Assembly (NCBI GenBank): GCA_012184525.1
Contig: WOFQ01000041.1
Coordinates: 186,001 to 250,000 of the forward strand
Direction: 5' to 3'
DNA: 64,000 nt
Origin: Xenoacremonium recifei
Lineage: Eukaryota; Ascomycota; Sordariomycetes; Hypocreales; Nectriaceae
The position numbers were made by a program, and so were the translations under genes. Below the pieces are notes generated by a model. The model was not told the DNA's origin. It worked only from the letters and a program-made list of their open reading frames with translations, and did not search any database. Shown here one piece after another: positions 45,370 through 56,675 of this stretch (positions are counted from its first letter, which is position 1; the number at the start of each line of letters is the position of its first letter).

Positions 45370-48300
45370 GCTAGAGCTATACTAACTCGCTAAACCGGTA
45401 AATCCTATCTCCTATAACAACGTCTGGGCGATCAAAGTCCAGTTTGCGCAAGAAAATCGAGGTTCCTTCGTTCCTGTAAGCAAAAACTCGGGCTTGGGGT
45501 AATTCTTCCAGAGAGATGTTGAAGAGCTACCCGGGCCCAATTCTGGAACTGGCAATCATGAACGTCAATGTCTCCTGAGAAAAGAAGATCATGATGGCAT
45601 GAAGCTACGACGGGATCTTACTATCAACTACAGAGCCAGCGCACATGTGCACGTACAGCGATGTGCTAATGCTGGAGCTGAGAGACATATTTGGGTATGC
45701 TGGTTGAAAATACAAGGGCGGCCTGGGTGGTGTTGAATTGAGACAAGGCACAGACAATAATGTGGTGCAATACTTGAAGCGAGAAACTACTGCCAGTGTT
45801 CTCTAAGCACGGCTTGTTCAACCAGATGTACATGATGTGCGAGACATGAAGTACTCCTATGTATTACACGAGATCAATCAACCGCCATCGGGCAGTTTCA
45901 ACTTATGACAGGTTCAAGTCTCCGGCTTGGGCGAGAGCCACGATCATGGGCTAGTGCAGTTCAATACCAGATGCACGAAGATACTCGACAGCTCAGATAG
46001 TCCCCGGTGAAGGCCAGCCCTGCTTTGTCGAGCAGCCCTAAATCTGTCGCAGTCTTACCTTCTTGGGCTGCCCAAAAAGATCCGCTGACCTCTGACATAT
46101 CACTTCACGGCTCCGCTCATAATTGGTCTGGGCTTGAAACTTGGGGCACCGAGTCGCATCCCTCCCCCAGCAGGACGCCCGAGCGCCTCGTTGAGATGGC
46201 GGAGGTGGAACCGGAGGATCAACGCCAGCCCAGTCCATCCCGCAAGATACAGGGTATGTCTGTTTTCCCATCTGCAAAGCCCCCGTAGTCTAGAAAACGT
46301 GGACTAAGACGTTGATGAGCGGTTGGCCTTCGATCCGAGTTGGACACCTTCAACGTCAAGGATAGAACGGAACAGTTGGGGGTCAAAGGCATGGGGAGAG
46401 AGTCAGCTTTCCTTGGTAAGATGTTATTCATCCCGCTGGGGGGGCATCCTTGATTGGTTACGTTGGGGGCAAACGAATTCCACTATGCCATTATTGTGAA
46501 GCAGAGATGACAGGTCGCAGAGCACCAGAACGTCCTCAGGAAGCGCTTCACTGCACGGGACGTGGTTTAAGTTCCTCTTCCCCATCGGGGGCTTCAGACA
46601 CGACACAGGTTTCTGGACGTGGAGGAAAGCACAGACAATTTGGCTGACCGGGTCAAGGACAGGCATTGTAAGAGGCTTGTAAAAGACAAGGGGTTGGTCC
46701 ACACCTGCGGCAAGCATCCAGCCATCCCTTACCTTCAAACGGCAGCGCTGAAAGCAAAGGTCGCTCGGACTCGTGTTGCCTCACGGCACCGCGCAAAGAT
46801 TACTTGTTGCCGCTGCCCCTGCAAAATAGCGCGTGTCAGGGCTGGCCGCTCGTGATCAGCCGCCTGGCCAGAAGTGAAACGCTTCCGTCAGTGCCAGGGG
46901 TCAGCAAATAGCCCGTTCATCGTCAGCTGGCCCTCCCTATCAGCCCTCTGCTGTCCAGTGCCTCATCCCAGGTAGCTTGTGTCACCCAGCGGTGGATTTG
47001 GGAGATTATTCTGCGACATGAGGCTTAACTGAAATGAGAATGCAAATTTTTCGCGTAGCTGGCGCGTGAATTGTTGCCTGGAGTTTGCCTTGTGAGGAGA
47101 GCGAAATTACTTGGTTGCCTCACGGGCCGGAGTTCGCCCGCAGAGCCTCATTCACGCGAACTGTCCGCCGTCCGCCTTTTTCCAATTTGAAGACATCCTG
47201 CCGGGTAGGTCCTACGGGCTTCAACCTTTGGAAGGGCACGAGTGCCCTTTCGTCCAGAAATGGGTGACGGGTTGCTCGAGTGATAGAGTGTACGGTGATC
47301 TTAAGCCATACACTTGCTCCTGCGGCTATGTTCTTTTACGATCTTACACAATGAACCCAGGTTCCACGTTTTCTGGATCTCTAAGGAACACATTACGGCA
47401 CTCCCTCGTCAGTATCAGAAGTATATCTACGCCAAAAAGGATTGGAACAAGCAAGCTGACTTTCACAAGACGTAACTTCAACACTCCCCTCGTCCGCGCA
47501 AGATATTCTTCTAACAACATCGAAAGAGAGTTGTCCAGCTGCAAGCTCCATGACCTTGTACCTTCCTCGATGTCCCACGAATGCCCAGCCGTCAAAGAGT
47601 TGGCCATGATGCCAGCACGAATCGCCGCTCCCTTCGAGCCGAAGTGTCCTCTAGAAAGATACTCGATCCGATAAGGCCTGAACGAGGAGACATTCCGTCG
47701 TAGAGACCTCAACCCTCTCGACGGAGTCAGAATCATACGTCGAGGTTGCCCAGCGTCAGCGGTAGCTGTTTGGTTCTTCCGCCTTTGGAGTCGACATTTC
47801 TAGTGCAGGCTTCCATCACAGGCCGAGAATCCGGCAATCTGAGCTAGGCTTGGCCCAAGAACTCGAAAACCGCAAGCTCTCCCTCTTACAACCTCAGTTT
47901 CTGGAAAACGACCGAATCTGATAGTTCACGACCGTCTCTAGAACGTAGTACATCAACCTACCACCTATTCTTCTAATATCCGAATCAATCGGCTGCCTTT
48001 CTCGCATGCATTGCAGTTGGTATTGGAAGGGGATAGAGACTTTCGACACCTGCCAGCTGGTCACACCAGATCCGTGCAACAACATTCAGCCTGCAGGCCC
48101 ATCCCGGGACCAATTTACAGCATAAAATACACGACGGGGCTTCATGGTGTCAGCCACTCTTGTGACAGCTCTCGTAGTCCATGTTCGTAGCAGGCCAGTG
48201 GTGCTCCCCTATTCCTCGTGCTTGAGTATGCGAAATGAAGCTTCGTCTGTATCCAGTGCATGTATTCGGATGTCTCTAACCCTACACGGATTATAGTTTC

Positions 48301-49519
48301 GTTAAGTATATTGTCAGTCTTTTGTGCTTCAGCTCTTCGGAATGCTTTAACTTGTTCACCACAAGAGCCCTTCAACTTGATGCAACTCCAAGCCGCTCCC
48401 ACAAGTTACTTGGCTGTATCAGCCTCTTCATTACCTCAGAAGCCAGTGCAGCCTCTCTGGACTTTTTGTTTGCATTTTAGTAGTCATATTCAGATAAGGT
48501 TTGTGTGGGCTGCCCTTCAAGCAGAGTACATCACTTGCTGAGGGCAGTTAATTGTACCGGGACCATGGGGATGACTATGGCAAGAGATCGCGCAAGGATA
48601 GAACGAACGGAAGTAAAGGCCTCTCTGAAAGACAAAGACTCAAGTGTATTTTGAATTTATTCCATACTCGGCCAAGGTAGGGTCCTGTCGCAAGAAAACA
48701 CTTGGGAGAACCCGTGTCACGTGAGCCCCCTCGGCCTCTCTCCCCCTAAACGTACTGTAAGCGCCGCCGTATTCCCACCTCAACTGACGGATCAACGGCC
48801 CTCAGAGAACTAAAAATAGGGACGGTTGGCCACGGCTTACCGTCGTCGTCTTTTGTCTCCCAGTTTTGAGGAGGGTGCATAGTAATGGCCTAGGAAACCC
48901 ATCTCGTCGTACTGACTGAGGAGTCAAATGCCTTGATCAGCAAATGAACACAAGCGCAGTGCTCAAACACCATTCAAATTGAATCTAATCTACTATCGGC
49001 TAGATATAAGTAGAAATTCTGTTGCTTAGAAAACGATGTGCTTTCGCCGGAAACGGCCAGCACACTTCCTCATTTGGATGTGCTTCCCCCGCAGGCTTCG
49101 CTATTCACATGTAAGAGATCAAGTAAATCTTGAAACAACTCTTCCCTTTTTTTGTTTCTCACCGACAGGTAGCCGTTTGCAGTCTAAAGTTGGTTGTTAC
49201 CTGCCGCTTTTCCGAAGTTCCCCTCGCCAAGCAGCCCAAGCCGAAGGCCTGACATCACCGCACAAGCCTAATCCCCGGCAGAAATGTACAAACACGGAAG
49301 GTTGGCGCTTAACTTTTGGTCTAGAGCACGCCATCGTGTGATTCCCGTCATGTGGTTTGCGGAACCATGGATGCACCCGCGAACCGGGCGAGGGAGCTGA
49401 AACACTTCTTTATCGGCCCCGAAGCGAAGCCAGACCAAGAGTATCTTAGGCTTCAAGACCATTGGATGTAGGCTTTCTGGTTTCTCTTCATGGTAGGCTC
49501 TCGTTTGCTCAACGGCCCC
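45370..49519. other. Gene-poor 4.1 kb, nothing supported
   Basis: Open frames of up to 187 codons (such as 47111-47674) occur but overlap antisense frames of equal length. They have no motif or coherent composition. No RNA gene was recognised. Confidence 0.4.
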
Positions 49520-49801
49520 TCACGCTGAAGCTCGACGCAGGCCTAGCGCAGCTCTAAGATGTGACAGGCCTCCATCACATCCCAATTTTTGACTCTGTCC
49601 GATCCAGGACCGTTGAATCATCCGATATCTTAGTTCGCGTAGACTTTTCGGTCCAATAGCTGTCAATATAGACCCTCCGTTTCTTCGTAGTGCAGTTCCC
49701 CGCGCGCTCCCATTCATGTGCAGTATCACAATCGCCGTCACTGTTGTGAGAGCTACGGCGGCTAGCAATAAGCAGTAATACGCTGAATCCTTACGTCGCA
49801 T
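49520..49801 (-). CDS. Possible small single-pass membrane protein, 93 aa, hypothetical
   Basis: This is an open frame with a short basic N-terminus (MRRKDSAYY), one hydrophobic segment of about 20 residues (LLLAAVALTTVTAIVILHM) and a basic tail. It is divergent from the small gene at 50018, with 216 bp between starts. Apart from the plausible membrane topology there is no family resemblance. It may be a chance frame. Confidence 0.25.
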   Translation of the reverse strand: MRRKDSAYYCLLLAAVALTTVTAIVILHMNGSARGTALRRNGGSILTAIGPKSLRELRYRMIQRSWIGQSQKLGCDGGLSHLRAALGLRRASA

Positions 49802-50017
49802 TGCATTCGACAGGGTACATAAGATCCTGCTGTTCCGCTTGCAGAGCCTTGAAACGTAAACTCTAGCCACCTAGACAGGCCCCTGAATCCATCCCTTGCT
49901 GGTAGTGTCTCACCTCGCAAATTCATTACCTGCCAGGCCACTGCACTCGAAGCAGCATCTTTCGATTTGTTCACCCATTGTTGACGAGCCTTTTCTCTCC
50001 ACTCCAGACGTGTGAAC

Positions 50018-50393
50018 ATGAAAGGAAGCAAGTATTTAAAGTGAGTGTGTTGCTATCTCCTCCCTTCCCCGTAAACCTCCACTACTCCATTCTGTCTACA
50101 ACAACATTGGTCATGAATTGACGTCTCCTAGGAAGATCAAAGACACTGTTTCATCTATTGGAAGGGCTTCAAACAATGAAGCTCGGCCTCCCACCGTTGT
50201 CGAAAACGAGCTCTCCCCTGAAGCCGCTAGCATCTCGGGTTCGGGCGTCACATCAATCGCCAGTGAGCCTATGACTTTGCCACCTGAGGCTCCGGCGGGG
50301 GACAATCCTCCTACAGTCAGACTCAGTCTCACCCTCCATCTCGTTACCATCACTCGCTCCAGTGACGGAGCGGTCGTGCCTGAGCCTCTTTAA
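50018..50393 (+). CDS. Small hypothetical protein, 94 aa, one intron
   Basis: Exons are 50018-50040 and 50132-50393. The 91-nt phase-2 intron (GTGAGT...CTCCTAG) joins a very short first exon, MKGSKYLK, to KIKDTVSSIGRAS. The product is hydrophilic, rich in Ser, Pro and Glu, ending VVPEPL. Splice signals are clean and an upstream stop closes the unspliced alternative, which supports it weakly. There is no clear similarity to the three-member small family, although the size, phase-2 intron and an ELSPEAASIS stretch are reminiscent. Function unknown. Confidence 0.4.
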
Positions 50394-50913
50394 CTAAGAG
50401 AAGCAACGCTCTTTGGTCAGCCCATACTTGTCAATCTGATGGCTATTACTGTTTGGATCTTCCTGGCTAGGTCCTAGAAGCATCATTGAAGTGTAACTTC
50501 AATCAGCCATCTACTATCTGTTCTTCTGTCGCTCATTCTCTGTTCTTATGACACTTATGGGTCTATTGCTATTATCTATAACGACTTGATCTCTTGTGTC
50601 TGCCACTCGCTTGTCATTCACGTATGTTACGACGGTATTTGGGTTAGCTCATGCGGATCCGGGCGTTACTGTACGTTAGAAAGGAAAGAAAGGAGCTTCA
50701 CAGCTACAACTTGGTTTAGTTTTAGGTTTATACGAAGACATTTGTTCCCAAACTTGCGATCATTGCCCTCGCTTATTTACCGGGGCGCTTAGCGAGTCGA
50801 CTTATTTAAGCTAACCGGTACTACAGAGAAGAGCGAAGAAGTGAAAGGGGGAAAGATGAAGGGAAAAAAAAAGAAGGAGGAGGAGGAGGAGGACAGATGA
50901 GGGCAGGGGGAAC
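50394..50913. other. Intergenic; purine-rich tract at 50822-50900
   Basis: No gene seen. The end of the stretch is almost entirely A and G on the plus strand and leads into the tRNA-like fragment. Confidence 0.5.
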
Positions 50914-50970
50914 TTATGAGGCTGGGACTTAAAATGCAGGAGGATTGCTCGATCAGGAATTTTCCTTGCG
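50914..50970 (-). pseudogene. Degenerate partial copy of tRNA-Leu (3' half)
   Basis: About 55 bases align with the 3' half of the intact tRNA-Leu at 51530-51629. They cover the acceptor 3' strand, T arm, variable arm, 3' anticodon stem and the beginning of the intron, with about ten differences. The T loop (TTCAAGT in the tRNA) is altered, and the 5' half is absent, so it cannot be functional. Inclusion of intron bases suggests a DNA duplication instead of reverse transcription of a mature tRNA. Confidence 0.7.
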
Positions 50971-51047
50971 GAAAAAGTCCTAGCTACCAAAAAGAAAAGA
51001 GCAAGAATAGGCTTAATAAGGGAACGATTTCTTGAGGGAAACAGAAT

Positions 51048-51310
51048 CAGGTGACGATGAAAAGAGAATTAGTGACGAGCAAAAAGTTATTAGGTGACGA
51101 GGAAAGAAGTTAGGTGACGAGGAAAGAAGTTAGGTGACGAGGGAAATGGAGATGACGAGGGAAAGGGAGATGACGAGGGAAAGTGAGATGATGAGGGAAA
51201 AGGAGATGACGAGGAAAAAGTAGATGACGAGGAAAAAGTAGATGACGAGGAAAAAGGAGATGACGAGGAAAAAGGAGATGACGAGGAAAAGGGAGATGAC
51301 GAAGGAAAAG
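51048..51310 (+). repeat. Purine-rich minisatellite, units of about 15 bp (GATGACGAGGAAAAG)
   Basis: About 15 imperfect units, nearly all purine on the plus strand apart from the TGACGA core, fill this stretch between the tRNA-Leu fragment and the intact tRNA-Leu. Such strand-asymmetric tracts can form triplex or slipped structures. The minus-strand frame through it reads as repeated FFLVIS, which is a by-product. Confidence 0.85.
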
Positions 51311-51529
51311 ATCCCTAGTTGCCTATATGCTACAGACAATAGTCATCCTTTGCAACAAACAATCTCTGGCTTTCAGGCCGATTCTATCAGGCCGATTCTA
51401 TCAGTTGCATTAGGCTCAGTCCGTTATCTTATCAAGCCACCTCTCCACCGAAAATTACCCACGTTCTTACTCATAAATCACCAAGCGGGGAAGAGAAGAA
51501 AATTGAGGAGAAAAACAAAAAATAAAAGC

Positions 51530-51629
51530 TGATGAGACTGGGACTTGAACCCAGGAGGATTGCTCCATCAGGAATTTGCCTGTTAAGGTGACCTTAACCT
51601 GACGCCATAACCAACTCGGCCATCTCACC
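51530..51629 (-). tRNA. tRNA-Leu, anticodon AAG, with an intron of about 18 nt
   Basis: On the minus strand the 7-bp acceptor stem GGTGAGA pairs with TCTCATC, followed by discriminator A. The D arm has GCCGAGTTGGTTATGGC. The anticodon stem TCAGG/CCTGA encloses TT-AAG-G and an intron placed after position 37. A long type-II variable arm (as in Leu and Ser) precedes the T arm CTGGG-TTCAAGT-CCCAG. All parts fit a nuclear tRNA-Leu. Confidence 0.95.
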
Positions 51630-51861
51630 CAAACCTGCTTGAGGTTCTGATTGGAGGAGGCAGCCAACTAAAGCTGCTTAAGAAAGGGGAGCAGCCCTGA
51701 CTTTGCATCGCAAGACAGCTCTCGAGACTCCAGACACAATCACAGCCGAGTCAGAAGGCTCTCTTCATCCAGTAAGTACATGCTGCACAGCAGTCGAGTC
51801 TTTTGCTCATCCGGTATCAAAAATAAACTCCAGCACCAACGCCGTAAACATAAGTCCGTCT

Positions 51862-54800
51862 CTAGAAGAAACTCTTCTTGAGCCCTCCCATAATCACATT
51901 CCGCTTCTGCCTGTTGATGAACTTATTGACATCGTCGGCCCAGCCAGCACTCTGCTCCTCCAGATTGTCCATATTGTCTCCCATCAAGTTCAACTTCTCC
52001 GTCCTTTCGTTAAGCTGTCGCGTCAGGTAATCGCCCCAGCCCTCCTGTCCCGCCGCAGCACTTGACGGGCCAGCGCCACTCCTGGCAGCACGTTGCTCTG
52101 CAGCTGCAGCTTCCAACATGCGCTTTGAAGGCGGTCGATCCGGTCCACCAACGAGCAGATCCAGATCTGTCGGCGAGACGTACTGTGTCCCGGAGATCCA
52201 TTGAAGGTTGGAGATTGTCGGACGGGGAGGGCACAGCAGCTCGGGGTTGATGAGGATGTCGGGCGATTGCTGGGGTCCCTTGCCGCTTCCCCAGACGTGA
52301 ATGACCGCAAGCTCGCTGGGACCGACAAAGGCAAAGATGTCGCCTGTCAGCGTCACAGCTGCGGCCGTGGTGCGGCTAGGGTCGATCATTGGAAGCTCGG
52401 CCTTGCCAATCTCCTTGAGTCCTGGGATGGAGAAGGCTCGCGCAGTTTTGTCGCCAAAGAGGCCGACAATCGCCCAACCTTGCAGCTCCAACTCAGCAAC
52501 GCTGGCAGCGTCGCAGAGGATATCGTCGAATTCCTTGGAAGCTCCTTTCGAGTTGGCTGGACGAAAGACCCGGATCTCCGTCTGTGTCACTAATTGCACT
52601 GTGTTAGTTCTTCTAGGTGAAGGGAAAGCGACACGTATCAGCTTTCTTACCTGCTACGAGAATACCATTCACTTGGCGTCCTTCTTTCAGGCCGGCCACG
52701 TTCTGGCCTGTTGCGACCGCTGACTTCCCGGTGTCGGCCTCAATGGGGCACAAGGAAATGACCTTACTGTCGAAAGACACAACACCAGCAAAGTTCGCTG
52801 TGTATTTGCCGTCCTTCGTCGGTAACAGCTTGATCGTAATAACCTTGCCCAGGTTTGTCCCCACGAAACAGCAGATGCTCGAATACTTGTCATCATCCAG
52901 AGTCATCACACCAAACTCAATCGCGACAGGCCATTCCTTCTCAGGTTGTGCACCAGATTTGTGATGGCCCTTGAGGAACGATGTCCGCTTGTCTTGCTTA
53001 GCGAAATCCGTCATGGGGGCTTGGAAGAATATTGCTGGGCCGCGGAGGTCGATGAGAGTCAGGAAGCCAAGCTCGGATCCAATCGCAACAAAACCAACGT
53101 TGGAGACTTGCACTGCAGTGATCGGGCCCATCATCATCTCGTAGAGAATGGACGGTTGTAAGCCCTCCTTGAGATTCGGCTCCGCTCGTGAGCTAATGTC
53201 GGTCAAGCCCTTGGGGTTGGGATCCAACTGTTGCTGTGCGTTCTCTCTGCCAAAGTATCGGTTCTGGCCCCAACGGAAGATTACAGCTTCGCCAGTCCGT
53301 GTTCCCGCCACAAACTCGCCCGTGCTGCTCGACATGCTCATCGCGGAGATCTCAATGTCGTCGTACCGGTCCAAGGCTCGTGCCATGTCCACCTGCAACT
53401 GACCACCATTCTCGATCTCGTCCGCATGACCAGAGTCCCATATCCGGATAGTTGAGTCTGCGTGTGCGGCTTGGATGATTGTCCGCTCCTCAAATCGCTT
53501 CCGTGGTCTTGGGCCTTCTGCACCTCCCTTTAGCAACGGCTCTCCTTGACTTCTCTTCTCCACCATCGACAGCCACCTGGGCCTCTCTAGACTGGTGACG
53601 TTGATCTTTGTGATGAAGGGATGAACGAAAAAGGTGGATGGGTGAAGCTGGTTCGTAGGGCTGATGGGATAGCCGGAAGGGAAACTCATGGTGATGAGCT
53701 CTCCAGAAGACAGCAGAGAGATGACGGCAATGGGATCTTGAGCTCCATTGAAGTGGGGTGATGCTCGAGGGATGAGAAGGAAGTCAACAGCTTGCGCGCC
53801 GGTAGGAAGTGGAAGAGTCTTTTGACCCTTGCCACGACAGTAGTCTGACAGAACCTGCCAGGTAGAAGTGGCATATATGGGCGTCAGCCCAAGGTCAATG
53901 AAAGTCATGCCCCTGGGCGAGGCATCTGGCGCCTGTCCTCCAGCAATGAGAAGACCGCTGTCGTCACAGTTCTCCTTGCAACACCAAGCAATCTTGGTGA
54001 AAGGCTCGACTGGAATGGTCGCAGAAGAAGCCCCAGGTTGATTCACATTGGTCTTTGTAAGCGTCCGAGCCATGACAACCTTGCCCTCCTTCGAGTCCCA
54101 GAAGACGAGACTGCCATCCTCATGTGCCGTCAAGATGAAGGTCCCCGAGGGATGCCAGAGGGCATGGGTAAGCTTAGGCTTGCGAACCGTGTCAATTCCC
54201 ATGCCATTACCGCCGGGAGCACCAGCAGGGAGAACGTATTCGAAGAACTGGGTAGCGCGCGCCTGCTTAAAGGAGTATATAGCAGCTCCGCCAGCATAAG
54301 CTATCAGCAGCTTTCCGATGTCTCTCGGGTGGAGCGACATGGAGATTATTATGCCATCCTTGGCCGCAGGGTTCTTCTCCCTCCAAAAGTTTGGTAATCT
54401 GAATGATCGCGCAAGGCTACCGCGGTCGAGGTCGAAAGCAATGATGTCGCCATCGCGCAGAGCAACAAAGGCCCAGTCGAGCATCGGATCCGTCACCAGA
54501 GCAGCCACGTGACCAGCGATGACCTGGGCGAATATTCGATTACCCGTATCGAGATCCCACACTCCCAGCTCATTCTTGAAGTCGACGCTGATGATTCGGT
54601 TCGCGCTGAATTGGAGGAACTGGAACGATGCCGGTCGGGGCGGCTCGAGGATCTTCTGAACGCGGCGCTGGCCGAAGACGTAGATCTTTCCGGGGCCAAA
54701 CTTGCTCTCTTTCGTACCGATCGCGAGAAGGGACTGGACGGGTTCGTATGCGAGGCAGCTGTTTGTCAAAGTTGAACGTTAGCATCGCATCCTACAAAGA

Positions 54801-54982
54801 GGCTTCCAGGCCAAGCCCGGGCCTACCGAGCTTCAAAGCAAGGGCGGGGAGGGAGGAAGCAACCTTATCTGGGAGTTGATGCCATAGCGAGCTTGGTCGT
54901 CGGGCATGAAGATCTCTGGACGGATTCCCGCCGAGAGATCCTTTTGCATGCCCGTCTGCTTGCCACGGAGAAACGCCGCCAT
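51862..54982 (-). CDS. Lgl/SRO7-family WD-repeat exocytosis protein, 987 aa, two introns
   Basis: Exons are 54982-54864, 54758-52651 and 52598-51862, all in phase. The start MAAFLRGKQTG precedes LSAGIRPEIFMPDDQARYGINSQI, the conserved entry of the lethal giant larvae / Sro7 / tomosyn family. The body is a double WD40 propeller with many WD-like strands (WHPSGTFILTAHEDGSLVFW, IIQAAHADSTIRIWDSG, FVAIGSELGFLTLIDLRG). The C-terminal 60 residues (YLTRQLNERTEKLNLMGDNM, then EEQSAGWADDVNKF) are an R-SNARE-like coiled coil ending KKSFF without a membrane anchor. The family binds t-SNAREs and Rab GTPases and supports docking of secretory vesicles and polarity. Intron 2 (52599-52650) could be mistaken for a C-terminal stop; its splicing restores NGILVAVQLVTQTEIRVFRPA. 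Confidence 0.95.
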
Positions 54983-55649
54983 CTTGGTGGTGATTTGGGG
55001 AGCTATCGGGCGACGATGGTGGGGGTTTCTGAAGCTTCCCCATTGCGCGGCCGAATGACGTCTCAGGCACCCTAAGCGGGGTTAGTCAGCGGAAGCGCGT
55101 TACGTAAGGCAATTGATTTCGCTACAGGGTAAGCTAAGTCGACTTTGATTCCTGCGAAGATTGTACGAAACAATACAACAGAATGGTTAGGATTGGCAGT
55201 GATGAACATATGACGGATCATGGATCGTTCGGGGTCTGTATTTTGAGGTTGATAAGGATCTCGTGTGCTGAAAATATCCCGTTTGTCGTTTCTAGGTATC
55301 GACAGCTAAGCTCCTTGATCCTATCTATAAATGGCTATGAGGTGGACGGAATCACCTCCTCCCAAATCATTCTCAACTCAAGAGGGTTCCCTCACTGATA
55401 CGACACAACCCGCTCATAGTTCCTCATGCTCTCACTGGCAACATCCACACGAAGTTCCGTCTCACCACCACAGATTGTCGTCGAAACAAAGGCCTTGCAA
55501 GGACGAAGCCACGCTCCGTTCGCTTACGTAGTGGCAAGCTACTTACCCCAGCGTTCACGATCGCCGGACCCTGGCTCTAAGGATTTAGTGAGAAGCGGAA
55601 ATGCTGCGTCCCCTCAGTGGAGTGGCATCGCCAGGGGGCTTAGCCGGTG
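54983..55649. other. Intergenic, no gene seen
   Basis: Promoter region of the SRO7-like gene and flank of the MITE. No supported gene. Confidence 0.5.
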
Positions 55650-55658
55650 CTGCACAGT

Positions 55659-56126
55659 GGCGAGTCATATATGCACCACCAGTAGTGCATATAAAGTAAC
55701 GTGACTCCGCGCACCACCAGTAAGCGAGAGGCATAGGTGCCCTGAAGCTGCAGTCTAAAGTGCACTGAATAATATTCTCTTAGTGCGCTGAACAGCTATC
55801 TCTGGGCGCGCCCTAAAGAGCATATTTTAGGTGCCCCGATAAAGTGTATTTAGAGCACTTCCAGACTATAGGTTTAGGGCACTTCAGGCTACAGGTTCAG
55901 GGCACTTCAGGCTACAGGTTCAGGGTAATTCAGGTTACAGATTTAGGGCACTTCGGGCTGCAGCTTCAGGGCATATAGGCCTATAGTTCTAGGGCATCCA
56001 GGCCTTCAGCCCGCTGTAATAGAGGGGCTAAATATGCTTATATAATGCAATCTTATATATACCACTGGTGGTGCGCAGAGTCACGTTACTTTATATGCAC
56101 CACCAGTGGTGCATATATGACTCGCC
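55659..56126. mobile_element. Mutator-like MITE, 468 bp, with about 62-bp TIRs and a 9-bp TSD
   Basis: The ends are inverted repeats: both start GGCGAGTCATATATGCACCA when read inward and match for about 62 bases with a handful of differences. The 9-base sequence CTGCACAGT flanks it directly on both sides (55650-55658 and 56127-56135). A 9-bp duplication, long TIRs and no coding capacity fit a non-autonomous Mutator-type element. Each TIR also contains a small palindrome (GCACCACNNGTGGTGC-like). The interior carries tandem 23-bp units with the core AGGGCACTTCAGGCTACAG (about 55860-55960). Confidence 0.85.
55860..55970 (+). repeat. 23-bp tandem repeat inside the MITE
   Basis: About four to five imperfect units with the core AGGGCACTTCAGGCTACAG lie between the TIRs. 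They belong to the element and do not extend beyond it. Confidence 0.75.
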
Positions 56127-56135
56127 CTGCACAGT

Positions 56136-56675
56136 CTAATAGTGACTGTATTAATTAATGCCTAGGGATAATAGCGCATAAGTTGTGCTGAAATGGGTGC
56201 AGTAGTTATTCCTGACCGCTGGAGACGGTAGCATGGGAATTGACGACGCAGCCAATCAGACTCGACTGATCTCTCGGGAAGCTTTGCCTTGCTGACTTCT
56301 ACAACACCTCCACGCCGTGAACACACGATGCAGCGAATAGGCAATAGTTTTGTCTTGGATAAGGTGGATGATCTTTTGCGTCCTCGGGGCGCTGATGTGT
56401 AAACGCGAGGCCGAGGGCCTCTAGCTCTCTCTTATAACCTGGAACACACCCTGCTAAGAGCATCATCAACTGACTGCGCCTTGCTTCCCTCGTTAGTCCT
56501 GTTCACAAGATGGAGGGAAACAAAAGTCCTTCGAAGCTGGACCGCCGAGATAATGCAGTCCAGAAAAACGATATAAGGGCACGAAGTCCCTCCTGAGCAA
56601 CTCCTTTGTCCCCCTAACACTCAGACTTCCGCTTCTCCCCTATTCTACAATCTTCCCCCAAGTCTTCTGCTCAAA
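56136..56675. other. Intergenic, promoter of the aspartic protease gene
   Basis: 0.54 kb between the MITE and the protease start. It has a CT-rich leader shortly before the ATG, common in fungal promoters. No gene. Confidence 0.5.

Noticed and set aside
45194..45385. Arg/Pro-rich frame
   Set aside because: By-product of the 12-bp repeat.
47111..47674. Open frame of 187 codons
   Set aside because: Overlapped by a similar antisense frame, no motif, no clean start, composition not protein-like.
51130..51339. Highly hydrophobic frame (repeated FFLVIS)
   Set aside because: Translation of the purine minisatellite; no gene signals.
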